In this document: positions 45,875-54,294 of the stretch, piece after piece
How the letters are laid out: each line of letters begins with the position of its first letter
Position numbering within the stretch: position 1 is the stretch's first letter
From: Saccharothrix sp. ALI-22-I
GTDB taxonomy: Bacteria; Actinomycetota; Actinomycetes; Mycobacteriales; Pseudonocardiaceae
DNA length: 64,000 bases
Direction of reading: 5' to 3'
Assembly (NCBI RefSeq): GCF_001984175.1
Contig: NZ_MTQP01000049.1
Coordinates: 80,543 to 144,542, forward strand
The notes under the pieces: model-generated
Told to the model about the DNA's origin: nothing
The model's database searches: none
Seen by the model: only the letters and a program-made list of their open reading frames with translations
Made by a program: the position numbers and the translations under genes

Positions 45875-46912
45875 TCAAGACCGGGGCGGCGGGGCGACCG
45901 AGTCCCTGCTCACCAGGGGGCACTGCAGCACCTCTTGGAGCGCGGGACCGGTGGTGGTCTCCGACAGGTCGATGACGGCTTGCAGACGCGCTATCGCCCG
46001 CGCCCCCATCTCGTAGTGGGGGAGGGCGACGGTGCTCAGGGCGGGGTAGAGGTTCTCGCTGATCAGCTCCTGGTTGTCGAAGCCGATCACGGACAGGTCC
46101 GCCGGGATCGCGAGGCCGAGTTCGCCCGCCGCGCGGTAGGCGCCCATCGCCATGCGATCGTTGAAGCAGAACAGGGCCGTGGGTCGGTGCGCGGACTCCA
46201 GCAGGACCCGTGCCGCGCGGTAGCCGCCGGGCGCGTCCGAGCGGTCGGCCACGACCAGCGCGGGATCGAATCCGATGCCCTGCTCCGTCAACGCGGCCCG
46301 GTACCCGGCGAGCCTGCCCCTGGTGGCGGGTATGTCGTCGATGTTGGTGACGAACCCGATCCGGCGATGGCCGTGCGCCAGGAGCTCCCGGGTGGCCGTC
46401 AACCCACCCTGCTCCTCGTCGGGCACCACCGAGGGGACCGCGGGGTCATCCGCACTCGCGTCGACCAGGACGGTGGGCACCGAACGCAGCTGTTGCGGCA
46501 CCTGCACCACCCGGTGGTACATCGACGCGTAGAGGATGCCGTCGACGCCGTGCTGGACCAGCAGCGCGATCGCCTTGCGCTCCAGTTCCGCGTCGCCCCC
46601 GGTGTTCAGCATGAGCAGCAGCAGACCGAGTTCGGTGCCCGCGTCCTGCGCGCCCCGGATGATCTGACCCGCATGCGGCGTCGTCGCGATCTCGTCGCCG
46701 ACGAAACCCACCATGTAGGTGCGGCTCGTGCGCAGCCCGCGCGCCAGGCTGTTCGGGCGGTACCCCAGCTCACGGGCCACGCGAAGCACGTTGGCCCGGG
46801 TGTCGGCGTTGATCCGCTTGCCTTCGACCTCGTTGAGGATGTGGGAGACCGTGGTCGCGGAAACACCGGCGGCCGCCGCCACGTCCTTGATCCCGATGCG
46901 CTTCACCGCCAC
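45875..46912 (-). CDS. LacI-family repressor of the importer operon
   Basis: A 345-residue regulator, GTG start at 46912 (GTG 46906 is an alternative). Helix-turn-helix IGIKDVAAAAGVSATTVSHI, hinge PNSLARGLRTSRTYMVGFVG, sensor domain with LSVIGFDNQELISENLYPAL. It lies 84 bp upstream of the solute-binding protein gene on the same strand and is paralogous to the LacI at 39944. A palindrome overlapping its 5' end suggests autoregulation. It likely represses the importer and GH32 genes until the sugar is present. Confidence 0.9.
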   Translation of the reverse strand: MAVKRIGIKDVAAAAGVSATTVSHILNEVEGKRINADTRANVLRVARELGYRPNSLARGLRTSRTYMVGFVGDEIATTPHAGQIIRGAQDAGTELGLLLLMLNTGGDAELERKAIALLVQHGVDGILYASMYHRVVQVPQQLRSVPTVLVDASADDPAVPSVVPDEEQGGLTATRELLAHGHRRIGFVTNIDDIPATRGRLAGYRAALTEQGIGFDPALVVADRSDAPGGYRAARVLLESAHRPTALFCFNDRMAMGAYRAAGELGLAIPADLSVIGFDNQELISENLYPALSTVALPHYEMGARAIARLQAVIDLSETTTGPALQEVLQCPLVSRDSVAPPPRS

Positions 46913-46914
46913 CT

Positions 46915-46930
46915 GCCAAATCGTTTGGGC
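46915..46930. promoter_or_regulatory. LacI operator at the repressor start
   Basis: CCAAA-TCG-TTTGG (46916-46928) is an inverted repeat immediately upstream of the LacI start codon, extended by G/C on each side. Position fits repression of its own gene. Confidence 0.5.
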
Positions 46931-46980
46931 ACTGGTTTTGGTGAAGGATTCATCAGGATGAAGCGGCTGTCAACGACCTG

Positions 46981-47510
46981 TTACGCACCCGTGTCCGGCC
47001 GGGGCCGTGACACGAGGACGTCATCGCGCCCGGTGCGTGACGGCGTCCGGGCGGCACCGACCTGGTCGTGCGGCGGCGTGAACTCGCCCGAACCACGTTG
47101 GACGAGGGTGGCCGGTACGACGGCGTGCGTCGGCGGGGACTGATCGCCCCCGATGCGGGCGAAGATGAGCTCCGCGGCCTTGCGGCCGAGCGCGGGCACG
47201 TCCTGGCGCAGCACGGTCACAACGGGTCCGAGCATGTCAGCCAGGGGAAGTCGTCGAAGCCGATCAGCGCGACCCGGTGTGCAGGCCGCGGGCGCGCAAG
47301 GTTCTCATCGCGCCGACAGTGATCAGGTTCTGCGCGGTGAACAGCGCGGTCGGCGGCTCGTCCAGGTCGAACAGGGCCGCGGTGGCGGACGCCGCGGCAT
47401 CGGGGCCGTGCAGGTCGGAGCGGACGAGTTCTTCGCGCAGCGTCGGACCGGCGTGGGCGAGCCCTTCCAGGTGGAGCACGGCTTCCCGCGAGGTACCCCT
47501 CACGACCACC
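46981..47510 (-). pseudogene. LacI/PurR-type sensor-domain remnant, frameshifted
   Basis: The minus strand reads HLEGLAHAGPTLREELVRSD, then PPTALFTAQNLITVGAMRTL; after a shift near 47275 it continues VALIGFDDFPWL and GRKAAELIFARIGGDQSPPT. This is the C-terminal half of a LacI sensor domain. The DNA-binding domain is missing and replaced upstream by an IS30 transposase start. Confidence 0.75.
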
Positions 47511-47663
47511 ATGGCGGGCCACCTTACGCGAGACGACCGAGGGATTACGCCCGATCAGGGCCGCGATCTCCTTGTACTCCAACGACTCGGCCAGACCACG
47601 GGAGATCGCCTCACGATCGACCAAGGTCAACATCCTGCACACGACAGAGTTCTGGCACCCCAC
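47495..47663 (-). pseudogene. IS30-family transposase, N-terminal remnant
   Basis: MLTLVDREAISRGLAESLEY followed by KEIAALIGRNPSVVSRKVARHGG is the helix-turn-helix start of IS30 transposases. Only about 45 residues remain before the frame passes into LacI sequence, so the element is a stump. A terminal-repeat-like sequence (47645-47666) lies at its upstream edge. Confidence 0.7.
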
Positions 47664-47666
47664 AGG
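47645..47666. repeat. IS terminal-repeat-like 22-mer, copy 1
   Basis: AGAGTTCTGGCACCCCACAG with one extra base on each side is identical to 49620-49641, and its core TTCTGGCACCCCACA also occurs in reverse orientation near 7941-7957. It lies at the edge of a transposase fragment in each case. Confidence 0.65.
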
Positions 47667-48080
47667 TCAGGCGGAGAAGCGGTTCACCACCTCTGGGTGG
47701 ACGACGATGCGCACCACGCCCCTGGTACGCCACTCATCGAGGAACTTCTGGTGGTTCGGGTCGCTCATGTCCCAGTATCGTTCGGCGAGACGAGCCGTGA
47801 GCTCGGCGCCACCCTGATCGTGGAGAGTGACCGAGCCCTCCACCGCTACCCAGTGTTCGGGCTCACCAGATGGAGCTGCGACGACGACGGAAGCACGGGG
47901 GTGCTCCCGGAGACGGTCGAGCTTCGGTGCATCCGGGACGGAGAACATCTGCACGTCGCCGTCGTCGGTTACCTCGAACCACACCGGGCGCGGCGCCGGC
48001 CAGCGTTCACCGCGTGGTGCAACGGTGAGGAAGGCGTACAGCGGCCGTGCGAGCAGGGCAAGATCCTCATCGCGGAACAT
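47667..48080 (-). CDS. Pyridoxamine-5'-phosphate-oxidase-fold protein (PPOX/F420-type)
   Basis: A 137-residue split-barrel flavin- or F420-binding protein. ATG 48080 starts just before the conserved MFRDEDLALLARPLYAFLTV. Motifs: VWFEVTDDGDVQMFS, KLDRLREHPRASVVVAAPSG, HWVAVEGSVTLHD. Such proteins are small reductases, often F420H2-dependent in actinomycetes; the exact cofactor cannot be read. Its 3' end abuts the terminal repeat at 47645, so the last residues (VVNRFSA) may have been fixed by an insertion. No operon partner. Confidence 0.75.
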   Translation of the reverse strand: MFRDEDLALLARPLYAFLTVAPRGERWPAPRPVWFEVTDDGDVQMFSVPDAPKLDRLREHPRASVVVAAPSGEPEHWVAVEGSVTLHDQGGAELTARLAERYWDMSDPNHQKFLDEWRTRGVVRIVVHPEVVNRFSA

Positions 48081-48149
48081 GAGAGCTACCTTATGCCTCG
48101 CCGTTCCTGCAGAGGTTGAATGGTGTCGACCAGGCCGGAACTGCACCCC

Positions 48150-48466
48150 GGATCGACTTCACCACCCACATCAGCGCCGCCACGCGCCAACTGGTCAGCA
48201 GTCGGGACTGGCTGCACGTCATCCAACCACCGGCCTACGCCCCCGACCTCAATCCCACCGAAGGCGTCTGGTCCCACGTCAAACGCAGCCTCGGCAACCT
48301 CGCCGTCACCAACGTCGACCACCTCGCCGCCATCGTGCGCAACCGGCTCAAACGCATCCAGCACCGACCCGACCTGCTGGCCGGCTTCCTTGCCCAGACC
48401 GCCTCACCCTCGACACGGAGCCACCGTAATCCTGACAATTCAACCTCTGTAGCGTACAGAGATTGA
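48150..48466 (+). pseudogene. IS630-family transposase, C-terminal remnant
   Basis: LHVIQPPAYAPDLNPTEGVW then SHVKRSLGNLAVTNVDHL and RPDLLAGFLAQT is the last DDE block of IS630 transposases, with the final catalytic Glu in NPTEGVW. About 100 residues of a normal 350 remain. Confidence 0.75.
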
Positions 48467-48590
48467 TATTGTCAGGGTTAGATCGCGGCGTGTCGGGCCG
48501 GCTCGGTCGGTGCGGATGCAGTGCGCCGGTTCGTCGGCGTGGGGTTCGGCCGGGCAGGCGTCGAGCGGCGTCCCCGGCCGCGTCTTCCGG

Positions 48591-49307
48591 TCAGACGGCC
48601 GTGAAGCCCGGCACCACCGCCGGCAGCCGCCGGACACCCAGCTCCGTCACCTGCAACTCCCGCCCGTCGCCTCGGCGGCGGACCAGGCCGGCGGTCAGCA
48701 GCGCTTCCAGGACCCGGTGTCCGAGCATTCCACCGAGGTGTGGGACGCGGTTCGTCCGGTCCAGGCAGGCCGTGGCAAGCCGACGGCGGCCAGGGGCGAC
48801 CGCGGCCGGATCCACCCCCAGCTCGAGGAAAGCTGTCGGCTCGGGGCCCAGTTGCAGCTCGGGGCTGGAGCCGTCGGAGGGGCGGAGAGCGCGGCGGTCG
48901 ACGAGGAGCGCGAATATCCTCACCCCGAGTAGGCTGGCAGTGTGGTCGTAGCAGGTGTGCGCGATGTCCACAGTGGATGCCGGGCGTTGCGCGGGGGCGA
49001 TGGTGTCGTTGCCGGCGTAGTGCGCGAGCGCTGCGAGCACACCGGAGAGGTCTTCGCGCGCCACCTGGTACACCGCGTGCCGGCCCGCGTGCTCGACGGT
49101 CACCAGTCCGCCCGCGCGCAGCTTGGCCAGGTGGTTGCCCAGTCGTGGCGGCGGAACTCCCAGCGCGCCGGCGAGCTGGATCGCGGTGCGCGGGCCTTCG
49201 GTGGCGAGCACCTGCAACGTGGTCAGTCGCACCGGGTCGGCCAGCGCCTGGGCCAATGCGACGACGGCGTCCTGGACCGGGTTACCCGGGTCGACCAGTC
49301 TGGCCAT
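48591..49307 (-). CDS. ArsR-family winged-helix regulator with C-terminal extension
   Basis: A 238-residue protein. ATG 49307 is supported by GAGGAAG upstream. Residues 1-100 are an ArsR-type winged helix (LADPVRLTTLQVLATEG; PPPRLGNHLAKLRAGGLV; GRHAVYQVAREDL). The rest has HTCYDHTASLLGV with a Cys/His cluster and a second winged-helix-like segment (LGGMLGHRVLEALLTAGLVR). Members of this two-part type are common in actinomycetes as metal- or redox-sensing repressors, but no metal site is certain here. No obvious target gene is adjacent; neighbours are IS fragments. Confidence 0.8.
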   Translation of the reverse strand: MARLVDPGNPVQDAVVALAQALADPVRLTTLQVLATEGPRTAIQLAGALGVPPPRLGNHLAKLRAGGLVTVEHAGRHAVYQVAREDLSGVLAALAHYAGNDTIAPAQRPASTVDIAHTCYDHTASLLGVRIFALLVDRRALRPSDGSSPELQLGPEPTAFLELGVDPAAVAPGRRRLATACLDRTNRVPHLGGMLGHRVLEALLTAGLVRRRGDGRELQVTELGVRRLPAVVPGFTAV

Positions 49308-49333
49308 CGTCTTCCTCCCACTCGCCCCCGGTG

Positions 49334-49558
49334 TCACCAGTCGGTGTCCGCGCAACGGAAGGGGAGTCGGTGCACCAGCGCGGCGAGCACCGCGTGATCG
49401 GCCCAGTCCAACGGTCGACGGGGAGTGGCCCGGCGCAGCACGGCGACCTCATGCCGCAGCACCACCAGTTCGAGGTCCTTGGCCGCGGAAGACCGGCCGA
49501 GCAGAACCAGCCAGCCGACGAGCCGGACGGAGATCAGGTACAGCAGTCGTAACACCAC
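49334..49558 (-). pseudogene. Integrase-core transposase, N-terminal remnant
   Basis: VLRLLYLISVRLVGWLVLLG, then AKDLELVVLRHEVAVLRRA, then DHAVLAALVHRLPFR. The frame breaks after 74 residues. This is the leader of the transposase type whose middle and tail remain at 29801 and 7984. A terminal repeat lies about 60-80 bp upstream (49620-49641). Confidence 0.7.
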
Positions 49559-49619
49559 GCCTCACGATCATTCTCTTGTGATCGGTGATGCGCGATCGCC
49601 ACAGGTCGGTGACCCGTTG

Positions 49620-49641
49620 CAGAGTTCTGGCACCCCACAGG
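49620..49641. repeat. IS terminal-repeat-like 22-mer, copy 2
   Basis: Identical over 22 bases to 47645-47666 (AGAGTTCTGGCACCCCACAG core) and oriented the same way. It marks the outer end of the truncated element at 49334-49558. Confidence 0.65.
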
Positions 49642-49690
49642 CCTCGGCCGGTCGCTCCGCGCTGACGGCGGTTCTCCGGCCACTCGCCGT

Positions 49691-50404
49691 TCAGCTGGCC
49701 TGGCCTGGTGCGGGGGTGGAAGCCAGGCGGCTGAGCAGTTCGGTCAGCAGCAGCTTCTCGCCGGGTGACAGGGGCGGGTCCTGGTGGGCGCTCAGGGTTG
49801 CCAGCAGTGCTCGGGCCGTGCCGGGCAGGGCTTCCGTCCTCTGTTCGGCCGGCTGCTCCTGCTTGACGACGGCGGCGAGGACGGCATCGCGGACCCGGCG
49901 GGACAGGTCGGCGTGGGCCGGGGCGTCCGGGGCGGCGACGAGCGCCAGCGTCGTGCCGACGCACGCGGAGTGGATGGTCGGCACGGCCTCCTCCGGTGTG
50001 GTCAACAGCCGGCCCTGTTCGGCGAGGCGGACCAGCATGCCGTGCAGCACCCGCAACCCCTCCTGTGCCGAGGGGTGCTCGTGCGACCTCGTCCCGCCGT
50101 ACATGAGTACGTAGAACGCCGGGTGGGTCAGGCCGAACCGGACGTGGCGGTCCCAGCCGGTCACGAGGTCGTCGAACGGGTCTTCGGACGGTCCGTCGGC
50201 GTGCTTCTCGGCCAGGTAGCGGGCGAAGCCCTCGGCCGCGACCGCTTCGAGCAGTCCGCGCTTGTCCCCGAAGTGGTGGTACAGCGTCGGGGCCGTGATC
50301 CCGGCGGCCTGGCAGACGTCGCGGATGGAGACGGACTCCACGTCGGTGCTGCGGAGCAGGTCCGCCGTCACGTCGAGGATGTGCTGCCGCGTCGATCCAA
50401 CCAT
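49691..50404 (-). CDS. TetR-family repressor
   Basis: A 237-residue regulator starting at ATG 50404. The N-terminal domain has ILDVTADLLRSTDVESVSIR and VCQAAGITAPTLYHHFGDKR. The C-terminal ligand domain contains HPAFYVLMYGGTRSHEHPSA. It is divergent from a molybdenum hydroxylase operon, with repeated TATAAC-containing inverted motifs between, and is the probable repressor of that operon. Confidence 0.9.
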   Translation of the reverse strand: MVGSTRQHILDVTADLLRSTDVESVSIRDVCQAAGITAPTLYHHFGDKRGLLEAVAAEGFARYLAEKHADGPSEDPFDDLVTGWDRHVRFGLTHPAFYVLMYGGTRSHEHPSAQEGLRVLHGMLVRLAEQGRLLTTPEEAVPTIHSACVGTTLALVAAPDAPAHADLSRRVRDAVLAAVVKQEQPAEQRTEALPGTARALLATLSAHQDPPLSPGEKLLLTELLSRLASTPAPGQAS

Positions 50405-50487
50405 ATAACGACGATATACGCCGAGCCTTGCCACCGTTACACGGGACGGGTATAACTTGTTACAGGACAGGCTATAGCGCTGTTATA
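50405..50487. promoter_or_regulatory. Divergent control region with TATAAC-type inverted motifs
   Basis: Three imperfect palindromes rich in TATA occur in 90 bp: TATAACGACGATATA (50404-50418 area), GTATAACTTGTTAC (50450-50463) and CTATAGCGCTGTTATA (50472-50487). They stand out against the high GC of the window and flank both divergent starts, fitting TetR operators and promoter -10 boxes. Confidence 0.5.
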
Positions 50488-50508
50488 TTCCGAGTCGAGG
50501 AGGATGCG

Positions 50509-51120
50509 GTGCCGGATCCATCCCGTCCCGCACGGGCCTACACACGTCGAACGGTGTTGAAGTCCGCCGCCGTCACGACCGCGGGCACCGCGTTGTCACC
50601 GGCCGTCGCGCTCGCCGGGGCCACCGCCCCGAGCGTGATCGCGCCGGGGGAGAGCGCGGAGATCGCCCTGTCGGTCAACGGCCGCGAACATGTGCTGACA
50701 GTGGAGCCGAGAGTGACGCTGCTGGACGCTTTACGCGAGCGGTTGGGGCTCACCGGCACGAAGAAGGGGTGTGACCGGGGGGAGTGCGGCGCCTGCACCG
50801 TCCTGGTCGACGGCGAGCGCGTCAAGGCGTGTCTGACGCTGGCGGTGATGAGGCAGGGCAGCGACATCACCACGGTCGAGGGGTTGGCCGACGGTGACCG
50901 GCTGCACCCGGTCCAGGAGGCGTTCATCCGGCACGACGCCTTCCAGTGCGGCGCTTGCACGTCCGGGCAGGTCATGTCCGCCGTCGCGTGCATCCGGGAG
51001 GGCCACGCCGGCACGGAGGCGGAGATCCGCGAGTGGATGAGCGGCAACCTCTGCCGCTGCGCCTGCTACCAGAACATCGTGACGGCGGTCGCCGACGCGG
51101 CCCGGGAGGTGGGCAGGTGA
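50509..51120 (+). CDS. Aldehyde/xanthine oxidoreductase-type [2Fe-2S] subunit with Tat signal (PaoA/YagT-like)
   Basis: A 203-residue iron-sulfur subunit. GTG 50509 has AGGAGG upstream. A twin-arginine signal is visible (YTRRTVLKSAAVTTAG, Arg13-Arg14, hydrophobic stretch, Ala-rich cut region). Two [2Fe-2S] sites follow: GCDRGECGACTVLVDG with the distal Cys in VKACLT, and QCGACTSGQV with NLCRCACYQN. It passes electrons between the Mo centre and FAD. The Tat signal on this subunit is characteristic of the periplasmic PaoABC aldehyde oxidoreductase, where the whole complex is exported folded. The FAD subunit start overlaps its stop (GTGA). Confidence 0.9.
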   Translation: MPDPSRPARAYTRRTVLKSAAVTTAGTALSPAVALAGATAPSVIAPGESAEIALSVNGREHVLTVEPRVTLLDALRERLGLTGTKKGCDRGECGACTVLVDGERVKACLTLAVMRQGSDITTVEGLADGDRLHPVQEAFIRHDAFQCGACTSGQVMSAVACIREGHAGTEAEIREWMSGNLCRCACYQNIVTAVADAAREVGR

Positions 51121-52100
51121 GGGCGTTCGGCTACATCCCGGTCCGGGAACCGGCGGAGGCGGTGCGCGCGGTGCGGCGGGCGCCGGGCGCCGCGTTCATC
51201 GCCGGCGGCACGGACCTGCTCAACCTCATGCGGGACGGCGCCCAGCGGCACGAGCACCTCGTCGACATCAACCGGCTCGACCTGGCCTCGATCACCGACT
51301 CGACGCGCGGCCTGCGCATCGGCGGACTGGCCCGGATGCGGCAGGTGGCCGAGCACCGGTCGGTCCGCGAAAACTTCCCCGTGCTGGCTGAGGCGCTGGA
51401 GGCGTCCGCGTCACCCCAGGTGCGCAACATGGCGACGATCGGCGGCAACCTGCTGCAACGCACCCGGTGCGGCTACTTCCGGGACGCGGCCTCGCCGTGC
51501 AACAAGCGGACGCCGGGCAGCGGGTGCCCCGCGCTGGAGGGCTGGAACCGCGGACACGCCGTGCTCGGCGGCAGTGAGCACTGCATCGCCGTCCACCCGT
51601 CGGACCTCGCGGTGGCACTGCTCGCCCTCGACGCGGTGGTGCACCTGCTCGGCCCGGACGGCCCGCGACACGTCCCGATGGACGGGTTCCACCTCCGACC
51701 GGGGCAGGCGCCGCACGTCGACACCGTCTTGCGGCCCGCCGAGCTGATCACCGCGGTCGAGGTGCCGCGCCGCACGACCGCGGTCCGCTCGCGCTACCTG
51801 AAGCTGCGCGACCGCGCCACGTTCGAGTTCGCCGTCGTCTCGGTCGCGGCCGTGCTGGAGCTGCGCGGCGACAGGGTGCGCGACGTGCGGTTGGCGTTCG
51901 GCGGGATCGCCACCACCCCGTGGCGCTCGCCCGAGGCCGAGGCGGTCCTGCGGGGCGCGCCGCTGACGGTCGACGCGATCGAGCGGGCCGGCCGCGCACT
52001 CGTGCGCGAGGCCGTGCCGCGGCGGCACAACGGGTTCAAGGTCGCGCTGGTGCAGCGCGCGCTGGTGGAACTGCTCAGCGGGTTGGGAGGTCTGCGATGA
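51117..52100 (+). CDS. Molybdenum hydroxylase FAD-binding subunit (PaoB/YagS-like)
   Basis: A 327-residue flavoprotein of the CoxM/XdhB type, starting at GTG 51117. FAD motifs FIAGGTDLLNLM (near 23-34) and NMATIGGNLLQRTRC are present. A Cys-rich insert (RTRCGYFRDAASPCNKRTPG, then SGCPALEG) matches the extra [4Fe-4S] site known in PaoB. It has no signal of its own and would be exported with the Tat-bearing subunit. Overlaps both neighbours by 4 nt. Confidence 0.9.
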   Translation: MRAFGYIPVREPAEAVRAVRRAPGAAFIAGGTDLLNLMRDGAQRHEHLVDINRLDLASITDSTRGLRIGGLARMRQVAEHRSVRENFPVLAEALEASASPQVRNMATIGGNLLQRTRCGYFRDAASPCNKRTPGSGCPALEGWNRGHAVLGGSEHCIAVHPSDLAVALLALDAVVHLLGPDGPRHVPMDGFHLRPGQAPHVDTVLRPAELITAVEVPRRTTAVRSRYLKLRDRATFEFAVVSVAAVLELRGDRVRDVRLAFGGIATTPWRSPEAEAVLRGAPLTVDAIERAGRALVREAVPRRHNGFKVALVQRALVELLSGLGGLR

Positions 52101-54283
52101 ACGGCGGTCTGGTGGGACGTCCCGTGTCGCGCGTCGACGGCCGCGCCAAGGTCACCGGCGCCGCCCGCTACCCGGCGGACGACCCGGTGCCCGGCGCGTT
52201 GCACGGGTTCCTGGTGACCAGCGCGGTGGCCCGGGGCGAAGTGGTGGGCATCGACACCTCGGAAGCACTGGCGCACCCCGGCGTGGTCGCGGTCTACACC
52301 CACCTCGACCTGCCCCGCCTGACCGTGCCCCCGTTCCCGTACTGCAAGGGGTTCATCCCGCTGCAGGGAACCGCGGTCCACCACGCGGGCCAACCGGTGG
52401 CGATCGTGCTGGCCGCGACGGTGGAGCAGGCGCAGGAAGCCGCGAACCTGGTGCGCGTCGACTACCGCGCCGAGCCGCCGACGGCGTCCATCGACGACGC
52501 GACCGAACCGCCCCACATGCCACGCCCGTTCCGCGACCGGCCCAACGAGATCACCCGCGGCGACGCGGCGGAGGCGCTGGTTGCCGCAGAGGTCCGGCTG
52601 GAGGTCCGCTACTCCAGCCCGACGCGCCACCACAACCCGATCGAGCCGCACGCCACCACGGCCCAGTGGGACGGAGACCGCCTGACGGTGCACGAGACCG
52701 CCCAGGGCGTCAACCTCACCAGGTCGGTCCTGGCCGTGGCGTTCGGCCTGCCACCGGAGCGCATCCGCGTGCTGGCGCCGTTCCTGGGCGGTGGCTTCGG
52801 CGCGAAGGGACCAGTCTGGTCGCACACCATCCTCACCGTGGCCGCCGCGCGGCTGGCGGGGCGACCGGTCCGCCTGGTGCTCAGCCGCGCCCAGATGTTC
52901 ACCCTGACCGGCCACCGCGCCGAGTTCCGCCAGCACCTGCGGATCGGCGCCACGCGGCAGGGCAAGCTAACCGCCCTGGTCGAGACCACCACGGCGCAGC
53001 TGACCCGCACCGAGGAGTCGATCTTCAACGAGAGCGACTCGACCAGCACCCTGTACGACTGCCCGAACGTCCACATCAGACAGGAGGGCGTGCCGCTCGA
53101 CATCGCCACGTCCAGCTACATGCGCTCACCCGAGACCACCGCCCACTTCGGCCTGGAAACCGCCCTGGACGAGCTGAGCTGGGAACTGGGCGTGGACCCG
53201 GTGGAGCTGAGACGGCGCAACCACACCGCGGTCAACCAGGAGACCGGCGCGATGATCAGGGGCAAGCACCTGTTGGACTGCTACCGGATCGCGTCCGAGG
53301 CGTTCGGCTGGTCCCGGCGCGCACCCCGACCCGGCGCCACCAAGGACGGCGACGAGTACGTCGGCTGGGGCATGGCCACCGAAGCGCACACCTTCGCCGC
53401 CGCACCGGCCAACCCGCCGGTCACCGCGTCGGTCACGGTCGGCGCCGACGGCAGGGCGGTGCTGCGCATCGCCACCCAGGACATCGGCACCGGCACCTAC
53501 ACCGTGATCAGCCAGGTCGCCGCCGACGCCCTGGGCATGCCCCTCGACGCCGTCACCGCCGTCATCGGCGACAGCGCGCTGCCGTTCGCGAGCGTGTCGG
53601 CGGGCTCGGCGACGATCGCCAGCGTCACCGGTCCCGTGGACAAGGCCGCCCGATCCGCGCGCGACGCGGTGGTGGCACTGGCCGTGGCCGATCAGCGGTC
53701 CCCACTGGCCGGCGTTCCCGCGGACGAGGTGGTGACCGGGCACGGCCACCTGTTCCACGTGCGCGACCGCGCGCGTCGCGACAGCTACCGCGCCGTCCTC
53801 GGCAGGCACGGCGGACCGGTGGAGGCGACGGGCAGCCTGCCCAACGCGCCGGGCCACTCCTACGGCGCGGTCTTCCTGGAAGTGCGCGTGCACGCCAGGC
53901 TGGGTTCGGTGCGCGTCACCCGCGTCGCGACCGCCCACGACATGGGCCGGGTGATGAACCGCCGCACCGCCCGCGGCCAGGTGCTCGGCGGCGTGACGTG
54001 GGGCATCGGGCACGCGCTGATGGAACACACCGTCTACGACCGGCACACCGCCCGGGTGGTCAACCCGAACCTGTCCACCTACCTCGTGCCCGTGTGCGCG
54101 GACACCCCGGCGGTGGAGAGCCACTTCGTCGACCGCCCGGACCCCGGCAGCACCGCCCTGGGGGCGCGCGGCTTCGGCGAGACCCCGATCACCGGGGTGC
54201 CCGCCGCCATCGGCAACGCCGTCTACCACGCCACCGGCCGACGCGTGCGGGACCTGCCCATCACGCGCGACAAGCTGCTGTAG
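52097..54283 (+). CDS. Molybdopterin-binding subunit of aldehyde/xanthine oxidoreductase (PaoC/YagR-like)
   Basis: A 728-residue catalytic subunit starting at ATG 52097. It opens with VGRPVSRVDGRAKVTGAARY. Mo-cofactor contacts include FLGGGFGAKG and IGTGTYTVISQVAADALG. The catalytic base Glu is in the C-terminal GARGFGETPITG. It would oxidise aldehydes (or N-heterocycles) to acids with water as oxygen donor. The resemblance is closer to PaoC than to xanthine dehydrogenase. It needs the XdhC-type maturase that follows 11 bp downstream. Confidence 0.92.
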   Translation: MNGGLVGRPVSRVDGRAKVTGAARYPADDPVPGALHGFLVTSAVARGEVVGIDTSEALAHPGVVAVYTHLDLPRLTVPPFPYCKGFIPLQGTAVHHAGQPVAIVLAATVEQAQEAANLVRVDYRAEPPTASIDDATEPPHMPRPFRDRPNEITRGDAAEALVAAEVRLEVRYSSPTRHHNPIEPHATTAQWDGDRLTVHETAQGVNLTRSVLAVAFGLPPERIRVLAPFLGGGFGAKGPVWSHTILTVAAARLAGRPVRLVLSRAQMFTLTGHRAEFRQHLRIGATRQGKLTALVETTTAQLTRTEESIFNESDSTSTLYDCPNVHIRQEGVPLDIATSSYMRSPETTAHFGLETALDELSWELGVDPVELRRRNHTAVNQETGAMIRGKHLLDCYRIASEAFGWSRRAPRPGATKDGDEYVGWGMATEAHTFAAAPANPPVTASVTVGADGRAVLRIATQDIGTGTYTVISQVAADALGMPLDAVTAVIGDSALPFASVSAGSATIASVTGPVDKAARSARDAVVALAVADQRSPLAGVPADEVVTGHGHLFHVRDRARRDSYRAVLGRHGGPVEATGSLPNAPGHSYGAVFLEVRVHARLGSVRVTRVATAHDMGRVMNRRTARGQVLGGVTWGIGHALMEHTVYDRHTARVVNPNLSTYLVPVCADTPAVESHFVDRPDPGSTALGARGFGETPITGVPAAIGNAVYHATGRRVRDLPITRDKLL

Positions 54284-54294
54284 AGGAGGCGGCA

